A stretch of 64,000 bases of DNA, from assembly GCA_046351135.1 (NCBI GenBank), contig JAXLZA010000014.1, forward strand, positions 101,707 to 165,706, written 5' to 3'. This document shows positions 32,562 to 39,563 of this stretch, piece after piece. The DNA comes from UBA4427 sp046351135 (lineage in GTDB: Bacteria > Myxococcota_A > UBA9160 > UBA4427). How positions within the stretch are numbered: the first letter of the stretch is position 1; each line of letters begins with the position of its first letter. The position numbers and the translations under genes were made by a program. The notes beneath the pieces are model-generated. The model had not been told where the DNA came from. It searched no databases and was given only the letters and a program-made list of their open reading frames with translations.

Positions 32562-34060
32562 CAGAGCTTCGGCGGGCCGAAGCGCTCGCGGAAGTCGACG
32601 AGGGGCACCGTGAACTCCTCGGCCGCCAGGAACTCCTCGTTGCTCATGTTCGGCTGCTCGTGGGGCCGGTACCAGTCCGCATAGCGCTCGAGCTCGCTCG
32701 AGAGCTCGCGGTAGTGGGTCGAGTAGGTCCGCACGTCGATCCGCGGCGCGACGCCGCCCGTCTCGAAGCGCAGGATCCGGAGCCAGCCGTCGCCGATGCC
32801 CGTCGGCCCGCGCAGATAGGGATCGAGGGGCTGACCCGAGTCGAGGCCCGCCTGTCCGCGGTCCTGATAGTCGGCGAGCATCTGGTAGACCTCGTGGCCC
32901 TTCTCGTTCTCGTCGACGCGGAAGCTCTGGCCATGATGATGACCGCAGAGCACGAGGAAGATCTGGTCGTTCTTCGCGATCAGCTTGCGGAAGAGCTCCT
33001 CGGCGCTGTTGTGGTGGTCCGGATCGACGCGGTCGAGGTCGATGATCGGGTTCGCGCGGCGCTCGCCGCGGGGGTCGAGATAGTCGTGGGTCGACAGGAT
33101 CGTGGGCCGGCCCGGATGCTTCGCCATCACCGACTCGACCCAGGCGACGACCTCGTCGTCCGCCTGCATCTCGAGGGCGAAGTGGAGGAATTCGTAGCCG
33201 CCGGCGCGGAAGAGCTGGGCGCTGTTCGCACCGCCCCGGAAGCTCGCCACGTACCACGGCTTGCCCTTGAAGAAGGGCTTGTCGTCGCCGAACGCCGAGC
33301 GGAAGTTGTCGAGGCCGCCCACGTGGAGCATGCCGATGTCCTCGGGGCTGAAGGTCAGCTTGTCGCGCGCCTTCTTCGTGTTCGGCGGGAACTCGCTCGA
33401 GGTCCACATCGCGTCGTAGTCGTGGTTGCCCGGGGCGACGCCGAAGGGCGTCCCCGACTCGGCGAGGATCTCGTAGGCCTCGATCGCCTTCGGGATCTCG
33501 ACGGATTGCGTCTTCGGCGTCGGATCGAAGTGGCCGGCGAAGAAGGGGTTCGCGACGGCGCGCAGGCCGCGGTCGGCGTGGTCCTTGTCGATCGGGAGCG
33601 ACTGGTGCTGCCAGACGTCGCCGACGGCGGCGACGAAGGCGATCTTGCCGCCCTCGCCGACGGTGCGCGAGGCGATCCAGCGCATCTGCTCCATCAGCAG
33701 CAGGCTCGCGTCGAAGACGAAGCCCTCGGCGCGTTGATGGCTGTAGTCGACGTAGTTCTGGGTGTCCGGGATCATCGCGATCTCGAAGACGGTCTTCGAC
33801 TTGTCGCGCTGGCCGTCGGAGAGACCGGCACCGGGGAGCTGACAGGCGCCGAGCGGGAGGAGCGCGACGGCGGCCAGGGCGACGAGGGCCGCGACGACTG
33901 CGCGGCGGCCGGCGAAGGCGGCGCGGCCGAGCCCGCGGGCGGCGACGGCCGAGCGCGGGCGGCCGGACGAAACGGGCGCGCGGGCAGAGAGGGGCGACGG
34001 GCCCGAGGCGGACGAAAGGCTCGGCTCCGGGCGGGGCGCGAGCGGACGTGCGGCGATCAT
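32561..34060 (-). CDS. Metallophosphoesterase (calcineurin-like), exported lipoprotein
   Basis: This encodes 499 aa from MIAARPLAPR, with GGGAGGAT upstream. A basic Pro-rich N-terminus leads to a membrane segment and lipobox LLPLGAC (about residues 58-73). The phosphoesterase domain has IAMIPDTQNY (first Asp motif), VAAVGDVWQH (GDxxQ), GVAPGNHDYD (GNHD), ILSTHDYLD and VLCGHHHGQ (GHxH). All five metal motifs are intact. It may act on phosphodiesters outside the cytoplasm; the substrate is unknown. It is translationally coupled to rlmE, an unusual pairing. Confidence 0.88.
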   Translation of the reverse strand: MIAARPLAPRPEPSLSSASGPSPLSARAPVSSGRPRSAVAARGLGRAAFAGRRAVVAALVALAAVALLPLGACQLPGAGLSDGQRDKSKTVFEIAMIPDTQNYVDYSHQRAEGFVFDASLLLMEQMRWIASRTVGEGGKIAFVAAVGDVWQHQSLPIDKDHADRGLRAVANPFFAGHFDPTPKTQSVEIPKAIEAYEILAESGTPFGVAPGNHDYDAMWTSSEFPPNTKKARDKLTFSPEDIGMLHVGGLDNFRSAFGDDKPFFKGKPWYVASFRGGANSAQLFRAGGYEFLHFALEMQADDEVVAWVESVMAKHPGRPTILSTHDYLDPRGERRANPIIDLDRVDPDHHNSAEELFRKLIAKNDQIFLVLCGHHHGQSFRVDENEKGHEVYQMLADYQDRGQAGLDSGQPLDPYLRGPTGIGDGWLRILRFETGGVAPRIDVRTYSTHYRELSSELERYADWYRPHEQPNMSNEEFLAAEEFTVPLVDFRERFGPPKL

Positions 34061-34259
34061 GGGGATCCTCCCGGGCGCAGCATGCCAGACCGGGGCGGGC
34101 CGGGGTAGACGAGCGCGCGACGCCGGAGGCCGAGGGGGAACCTCGGCCGGACATCGGGTGTCGAGCCTCGCTGCCGGGCCGCTCCGCCACGGACCTCCGC
34201 ACGCGGAGCGGACTCGGTCCGAGCCGGAGCGTCGCCGCCCCGGAGACAGGAGCGCATCG

Positions 34260-35000
34260 ATGATCGATCGAATCACCGGTTGGAGCCTCTCGGCCCTGGT
34301 CCCCTCCCTCGTCGTCATCGCCCTCGCCTCGGGACCGCTGCCGTCCCGCGCCGTCGACCAGTCCGCACCGCATCCTGCGACGGGCGCCGCGAACGGCGAC
34401 GTCGGGTGGGGCGTCGATCCGTCGGGCGGGCGCCGCGCGAAGCCCGCGACGCCGGCCACGCCCGCGGCCGGTGACCCGACGCTGATGCTCGACGACGCGA
34501 CGCTCGAGAAGATCGCGCCGGCGCTGCCCCAGATCATCAACCTCGCGATCCTCGATCCGCAGCTCGCGAGCGGGATGATCCCGGACGCCTGGCTCGACTC
34601 GGCGATCGAGAGCGCGCGGCTCGTCGCGAAGGAGAGGCCCCGGGCGCGGCGGGGGGCGGTCGAGCCGGCGACCTGGCCGGTCGGTCCCTGGTCGAGCGCG
34701 GGCAGCATGGCCGCGTCGATCCGCGACCTCGATCCGACGGCGGCGGCCGCGCTCTTCGGCGCGCTGCGACCGCGGCTCGCCCGGCGCTGCGAGGTCAGCG
34801 GCGCGGAGGCGGCGCGCTGCGAGCAGGAGATGCGCGTGACGCTCGAGCGTCTCGCCGCGCCGGTCGTCGCCGCGCGCCTCGCCGGCCGCGACGCGGACCC
34901 GATCACCGACAGCCAGCTCGAGTTCGCGCGCCTCGGCCCGCAGGTCGTGCATCCCGGGCGAGCGAAGATCGCCGCGCTGCGGCGGGCGGTGTGGCCGTAG
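34260..35000 (+). CDS. Secreted protein of unknown function
   Basis: This encodes 246 aa from ATG at 34260 (ACAGGAG upstream). A signal peptide lies at about 5-31 (ITGWSLSALVPSLVVIALAS). The mature region is Pro/Ala-rich at first, then mainly helical (LEKIAPALPQIINLAILDPQ, WLDSAIESARLVAKE, RRCEVSGAEAARCEQEM with two Cys that could pair). I recognise no family. It is divergent from the metallophosphoesterase. Confidence 0.65.
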   Translation: MIDRITGWSLSALVPSLVVIALASGPLPSRAVDQSAPHPATGAANGDVGWGVDPSGGRRAKPATPATPAAGDPTLMLDDATLEKIAPALPQIINLAILDPQLASGMIPDAWLDSAIESARLVAKERPRARRGAVEPATWPVGPWSSAGSMAASIRDLDPTAAAALFGALRPRLARRCEVSGAEAARCEQEMRVTLERLAAPVVAARLAGRDADPITDSQLEFARLGPQVVHPGRAKIAALRRAVWP

Positions 35001-35063
35001 AGCGCCAGGAGCGAGGATGCACGAGAAGCCCGGTATCCTCGCGCGCAGCCCCAGGAGGATCCG

Positions 35064-35513
35064 ATGTCGCTCTCGCATCTCGCGTCGATGGGCGCCGCCC
35101 GCTTCGCGGCCCTGACCTCCCTCTCGACCGCCCTCGCCGTCCTCGTCGCCGTCGGCGCGAGCGCCGTCGTGCCGGGGATCGACTGGTCGGCTTACGCCGA
35201 CGCACGGACAGTCGTCGTCCTCCACACCGACGAAGACGGGAGGCGGCGCGAGACGACGATCTGGCTCGGCATCTCCGAGGGCCGGGGCTACGTCCGCGGA
35301 GGGGGCGGACGCTGGGTCGGCAACACGCGCCGCAACCGAGACGTCGCGCTGCGGATCGGGGACGTCGAGCTCGCCGTCCACGCGACGCCGGTGACGGACG
35401 CGGCCGAGCTCGAGCGCGTGACGGCCGCCTTCCGCGCGAAGTACGGCTTCGGCGACGTGCTGGCCACCCTCGTGCGCGGCCGCCCGACGATCTTCCGACT
35501 CGAAGCGCGTTAG
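35064..35513 (+). CDS. Small split-barrel (DUF2255/nitroreductase-like) protein, membrane-anchored
   Basis: This encodes 149 aa. An N-terminal hydrophobic segment (FAALTSLSTALAVLVAVGAS) is followed by a beta-rich domain: TTIWLGISEGRGYVRGGGGR, WVGNTRRNRDVALRIGDVEL, AVHATPVTDAAELERVTAAF, then KYGFGD. The GxxYVRGxxGxxxxWxxN pattern matches DUF2255-type flavin/F420-split-barrel proteins. The role is unknown. AGGAGG lies just before the ATG. Confidence 0.68.
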   Translation: MSLSHLASMGAARFAALTSLSTALAVLVAVGASAVVPGIDWSAYADARTVVVLHTDEDGRRRETTIWLGISEGRGYVRGGGGRWVGNTRRNRDVALRIGDVELAVHATPVTDAAELERVTAAFRAKYGFGDVLATLVRGRPTIFRLEAR

Positions 35514-35571
35514 TTCACCGCGTCGCGGCGATGCCACGATGCGGGGCGCGGTCCAGGGCCGGGCTCCTCCG

Positions 35572-35597
35572 GACCCGCCGGGCGAGGCCGGCGGGTC
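35572..35597. terminator. Strong GC hairpin between convergent genes
   Basis: A perfect 10-base stem (GACCCGCCGG / CCGGCGGGTC, loop GCGAGG) lies between the ends of the split-barrel gene (35513) and rplC (35621). It could end transcription from both sides; neither side has a clear T-run. Confidence 0.55.
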
Positions 35598-35620
35598 GGG
35601 GAGCGCATGGACCTTCCCGC

Positions 35621-36262
35621 CTAGCCCTTCACGGCCTTGCGGATCTTGACGAGCCCGTTCGGATGACCGGGCACCGCGCCGCGCACGAAGATCAGGTTGC
35701 GCTCGGCGTCGACCTTCATGACCTCGAGGTTCTGGATCGTGACGCGCTCATGGCCGTGGTGGCCCGCCATGCGCAGGCCGGGGATGACGCGGCCCGGGTT
35801 CGAGCCGGCGCCGATCGAGCCGCCGTGGCGGAAGAACTCGTGGGTGCCGTGGGTGCGCTTCTTGATCGAGAAGCCGTGTCGCTTGACGACGCCGGTGAAG
35901 CCGCGGCCCTTGCTGGTCCCGATCGCGTCGATCCGCTGACCGGGCTCGAACATGTCGACGCGGATCTCTGCGCCGGGCTCGAGGGCGGCGACCTCTTCGG
36001 CCGTCAGCCGGCTCTCGGACAGGTAGCGCTTCGGCGCGCCGCCGCCGTGCTTCGCGAAGTGGTTCTTCGCCGCCTTCGAGAAGAGCTGCTCGCGCCGCTC
36101 ACCGAAGGCGAGCTGGACGGCGTCGTAGCCGTCCGTCGCCTGCGTCTTCTTCTGGACGACGACGTTGGGACCCGCCTCGAGGACCGTCACCGGAACGGCG
36201 GAGCCGTCCTCGACGTAGAGTTGGGTCATGCCGAGCTTCTTGCAGAGTAGTTCGATGGACAC
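35621..36262 (-). CDS. rplC: 50S ribosomal protein L3 (isolated gene)
   Basis: This encodes 213 aa using GTG at 36260-36262, chosen because GAGGAGAT lies about 5 bases upstream and LLCKKLGMTQLY begins five residues in, as in other L3 proteins (E. coli 209 aa). The conserved core is intact: GTSKGRGFTGVVKRHGF, HGTHEFFRHGGSIGAGSNPG, RMAGHHGHERVTIQNLEV. At the loop where E. coli has the methylated Gln150 (GQMG), this protein has His (GHHG). L3 is an early-assembly 50S protein. Here it stands alone, without rpsJ upstream or rplD downstream. Confidence 0.95.
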   Translation of the reverse strand: MSIELLCKKLGMTQLYVEDGSAVPVTVLEAGPNVVVQKKTQATDGYDAVQLAFGERREQLFSKAAKNHFAKHGGGAPKRYLSESRLTAEEVAALEPGAEIRVDMFEPGQRIDAIGTSKGRGFTGVVKRHGFSIKKRTHGTHEFFRHGGSIGAGSNPGRVIPGLRMAGHHGHERVTIQNLEVMKVDAERNLIFVRGAVPGHPNGLVKIRKAVKG

Positions 36263-36771
36263 GGGGATCTCCTCGTCCGGATTGGACCCGGAAGCGTCCA
36301 TCGCTCCCGGTTCGTCGCGGTCGATGCATCTCGCCGCCGGCTCTCGATCCGCCGACCGGAGTCCGGTCTGCGGATGACCCTCGTTGCGGGCCTCATTCGA
36401 GGGGCCCGGCGAAGGAAACGGCGTGCGAGGGGCGATCTATTTGGACTGCATCTGCCCGAGCTGGACCGCTTCCCTGGAGAAGGACCCGGGTCTCAAGCGG
36501 CCGGCAGGCTAGCACGGGATCCCGACGGCGCCCGCCCGGGGAAGGCCGGGGTCGTGGACGGGCCATTCACGAGGGTGCCCTACGGCGGCCTTAAACGGAT
36601 TGCCCCGCAGGAATCGGACGCCGGCCTGCGTCGGATCGTGGGTGCGAACACGCCCCGATGTCCAGTATGGATCGGATCGATAACGCCGCTTCTTCGGCGA
36701 CATCGACCCTCAGAGAGCCACCACACGAAGGCGTCTCGGGACTTCCCCGTCGCCCATGCGCTGGAGATCGA
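36263..36771. other. 509-base gap between rplC and a PEP-CTERM gene
   Basis: No convincing coding region or RNA gene is seen. It holds the likely promoters for both divergent genes, a 15-base palindrome at 36354-36368, and a small hairpin (CGCCG/CGGCG, 36684-36699) in the probable 5' leader of the PEP-CTERM gene. A small AT-rich patch lies at 36436-36446. Confidence 0.6.
36354..36368. promoter_or_regulatory. 15-base palindrome upstream of rplC
   Basis: GACCGGA and TCCGGTC arms around a single central base, 92 bases ahead of the rplC start. It is a candidate operator or leader hairpin; no binding protein can be named. Confidence 0.3.
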
Positions 36772-38022
36772 ATGAAGATTGTCGCATCCCGGATCCGCGC
36801 CTCGCTGGCCATCGCAAGCCTCGTCGCTCTTCCGATGGCGACGGCCTTCGCGGAGGGCGCGCCGCCCGGGATCTACTCGATCTCCGTGCCAGCTCCGCCC
36901 TTAGGCCGACCGAATGTCCTCTACACCGGCTTGAGCGGCGATGGTTCGATCGTTCGATCGGAGTTCCCAAACCTGGTCTGGACCTACCCCGATGGCCAGG
37001 GCGCGTTCTTCCCGACCGGCTCCCCCACGCTGACCCCCATCCTGGATGCCTCTCCCGACATGGAGGTCCTGCTGGGGAACCGAAACGGCGTCGGACGGGT
37101 CGTGACCAACCGGGAGGGCACGAGCGAGTGGGTGCTGGAGTCGGCGTTTCCATACACCGTGAACGCAGGGTTCGTCTCCCCAAACGGCCAATTCGCGGCG
37201 GGGAACGCCAACTACTTCGGCCCATCCGGTCTCCAGCGGGATGCCGGGCGGTGGAACATCGATACCGGTTTTCAGCTGCTCAAGAGCGCGCCGGACCTCG
37301 TGGCGACCGCGGTCGTCGGGGTCACGAACGACGGAACGGTCTACGGGCACGGGTACGTCTACGATGGCCCAGTTCCGGCGATTCCCCTGCTGTCCTCGAC
37401 GCTGCTCGATCGTGCAGTTCGATGGAATCCGGATGGCCGTATCGAGAGCCTGGGCGGTATCGACGACCAGGGTAAAGCCTGGAAGGAGATGTGGATCGAC
37501 GATTTGACCCCAGACGGCGCGTTTCATGTAGGACGGGGCATTCGCGAGTCTGCGCCTGCCGATCAGACGTCCTTCACCGAGCGTACCTTCGCAGCGGTCT
37601 TCGACCACGATGGGATCGCGTGGACCCTCTGGGATGGACGCGTCGACAAAGACTCCCTCAGCGACCCCTACCGGATGGGGGTGACGGCGGACGGATCCCT
37701 TGCCTTTGGCCACCTCCTCCGATTCGACCCCTCCCAATTCGGCTATGTCGACGCGCCTCTGATCTGGACCCCCGACGGCGGGCGCGTCGAGTTCGAAGTC
37801 TTCCTGCGGTCGATGGGTCTCGATACGACGAATTGGAAGATCGGGTCGATCGTCGACATGTCGGACGATGGGCGATCGTTCCTCGTCAACGCCACCGAGC
37901 GCAACGGCGGCTCGCCCTTCGGCATCCAGTTGCTCGTCGTCGTGCCCGAGCCGGGGAGCGCGGCCCTCGTCGGTGTCGGACTCGTGGGACTCGCGTTCGG
38001 ACGCCGACGGATGCGGGCCTGA
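36772..38022 (+). CDS. PEP-CTERM sorting-domain exported protein with HAF-like repeats
   Basis: This encodes 416 aa from MKIVASRIRAS (GGAGA upstream). A signal peptide covers about 1-28. The body has repeated units resembling extracellular HAF-type blades: VLYTGLSGDGSIV, ATAVVGVTNDGTVYGHGY, GVTADGSLAFGHLL, VDMSDDGRSFLV. The C-terminus is a classical PEP-CTERM: VVPEPGSAALVGVGLVGLAF followed by GRRRM. Such proteins are processed by an exosortase and displayed or secreted; no exosortase gene is in this window. G+C is visibly lower than in neighbours (75 of 120 bases at 37321-37440 by hand count, against 47 of 60 at 38041-38100), suggesting a different history. Confidence 0.85.
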   Translation: MKIVASRIRASLAIASLVALPMATAFAEGAPPGIYSISVPAPPLGRPNVLYTGLSGDGSIVRSEFPNLVWTYPDGQGAFFPTGSPTLTPILDASPDMEVLLGNRNGVGRVVTNREGTSEWVLESAFPYTVNAGFVSPNGQFAAGNANYFGPSGLQRDAGRWNIDTGFQLLKSAPDLVATAVVGVTNDGTVYGHGYVYDGPVPAIPLLSSTLLDRAVRWNPDGRIESLGGIDDQGKAWKEMWIDDLTPDGAFHVGRGIRESAPADQTSFTERTFAAVFDHDGIAWTLWDGRVDKDSLSDPYRMGVTADGSLAFGHLLRFDPSQFGYVDAPLIWTPDGGRVEFEVFLRSMGLDTTNWKIGSIVDMSDDGRSFLVNATERNGGSPFGIQLLVVVPEPGSAALVGVGLVGLAFGRRRMRA

Positions 38023-38033
38023 AAAGAGCTGAC

Positions 38034-39563
38034 TCAGTCCCGCACGTCCTGCACCAGCCGCCAGGCCGCGAGCCCGAGCCCGGCGACCCCCATCACGAGC
38101 ACGGCCCACAGGACGTATCGGCGGATCGGGAGCGGCGGCGGCGGGGGCGTCCGAGCGCCCTCCCCGGCCACGATCCGCGGCGGGCTCGCGTCGACGTCGC
38201 TCCGCGGCAGGCTCGACCGCTCGGCCTCGGGCAGGAAGCCGATCAGCTCCTCGAAGGCGAAGGTCGCGGGCTCCGCGTCATGGCGACCGAAGGCGAGCTC
38301 GAAGGGCGCCTCGCCCCGGGCGAGGAAGATCAGCTGCTGGGGGTAGTAGGCGATCTCGAGCTCGGGCAGCGCGGCGCCGAAGCCTCCGCCCTTCGCCTGG
38401 GCCCTGACCGCCCAATGGCGATCGGCTCGGCGCGGGATCGGGATCGCCGGGCTCTCGAGCGTCTGGCCGCCGGTCGCGACGCGATAGACCGTCGCCCGGG
38501 CGACCGGATCGAGGGCACCCCCCGCATCGGATCCCGCCAGCAGCTCGGCCGCGACGAGGGCGTTGTTCTCGGCCAGCGCGACCCGGACCCGATCGACCGG
38601 CACGAACCCGCCGAGATCGAAGTCGATCCGCTTCGGGTCGTCGGCGTGGGGGCGGCCGGAGATGCGGTGGACGACGCGCTCCGCCGACGCGCGCTCGGCT
38701 CGAAGCTCGCCCCTCACCCGGACGATCGGGGCCGGGAGGCTCCCCGCCTTCCAGCGGAGCACGACATAACGCGCCTCGACGGCGGGCAGCTCGATCCGAT
38801 CCTGCGCGATCTGCTCGCCCGCATACGTCAACCGAACGAGGGACTGCGGGCCTCCGAGGCTCGAGAAGCGGGTCAGGTCGTCGCTCGTCTCGACGGAGAC
38901 GGGGATCATGTAGTCGCCCTCGGACGGGCCGAGCTCGATGCGCAGGGATTCGAGGGGCCGCTCGAGACCGTCTGTGTCGAGGACACAGGCGCCGATGCGG
39001 GCGGTGTCGCTCGGAGGCGACCCGTCGCGGGCGGGCGAAGACCCGACCGCGGAGAGCGCGCGAGCACGAACGTCGACGACCGTACCCCGGTCGTCGCGAA
39101 CGACCTGGAGCGTCAAGGCACCGAGATCGCCCGTCGTCTTCGTCGGCGACTCGATCGGGAAGAACCGCAGGTCGACCTCGCTCGACGCGCGGTCCTCGGG
39201 TGCGTCGAGGGTCCGGATCGCGTGGGGCACGAGCCTGCCGTTGGCGTCGAAGACGCGCAGATCACCGAGGTCGCTGCGGGTCACGCCGCGGTAGACCTCG
39301 ATCGGAATCAACGCCGTATGGACGGCGCGCGCGTCGCGCGGCACGAGCCGGATCGCCTCGGCGAAGTCCTCGAGGCGGGGCTCGCGTGCCGGCTCGGCCG
39401 CCGCGATCGGCATCGAGAAGCCGGTCCATCCGACGAAGCTCGCGAGCGCGACGCGCAGCGCCTGCGCGCGCCGACTACGCCGCGCAGCGCGCCGGCGGCC
39501 GGCGACGAGGGAGAGGACGTGGGACGGTCGGGCAGCTCGGAACGTCGACGCGGACTCGCTCAA
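38034..39563 (-). CDS. DUF3999-type exported/membrane protein
   Basis: This encodes 509 aa using TTG at 39561-39563, which overlaps the DUF2339 stop (TTGA) with GAGGAG about 8 bases upstream; no ATG fits. A signal segment lies near residues 28-52 (VALASFVGWTGFSMPIAAAE). The long beta-rich region contains VYRGVTRSDLGDLRVFDANG, VPHAIRT and DDRGTVVDV, and a C-terminal membrane helix YVLWAVLVMGVAGLGLAAW is present. This is the layout of DUF3999, a family regularly found beside DUF2339. Function unknown, probably envelope-related. Confidence 0.8.
   Translation of the reverse strand: MSESASTFRAARPSHVLSLVAGRRRAARRSRRAQALRVALASFVGWTGFSMPIAAAEPAREPRLEDFAEAIRLVPRDARAVHTALIPIEVYRGVTRSDLGDLRVFDANGRLVPHAIRTLDAPEDRASSEVDLRFFPIESPTKTTGDLGALTLQVVRDDRGTVVDVRARALSAVGSSPARDGSPPSDTARIGACVLDTDGLERPLESLRIELGPSEGDYMIPVSVETSDDLTRFSSLGGPQSLVRLTYAGEQIAQDRIELPAVEARYVVLRWKAGSLPAPIVRVRGELRAERASAERVVHRISGRPHADDPKRIDFDLGGFVPVDRVRVALAENNALVAAELLAGSDAGGALDPVARATVYRVATGGQTLESPAIPIPRRADRHWAVRAQAKGGGFGAALPELEIAYYPQQLIFLARGEAPFELAFGRHDAEPATFAFEELIGFLPEAERSSLPRSDVDASPPRIVAGEGARTPPPPPLPIRRYVLWAVLVMGVAGLGLAAWRLVQDVRD

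Noticed and set aside
36400..36560. A tRNA or small RNA in the rplC upstream region
   Set aside because: Stems of cloverleaf type and a TTCGANNC loop could not be fitted on either strand.
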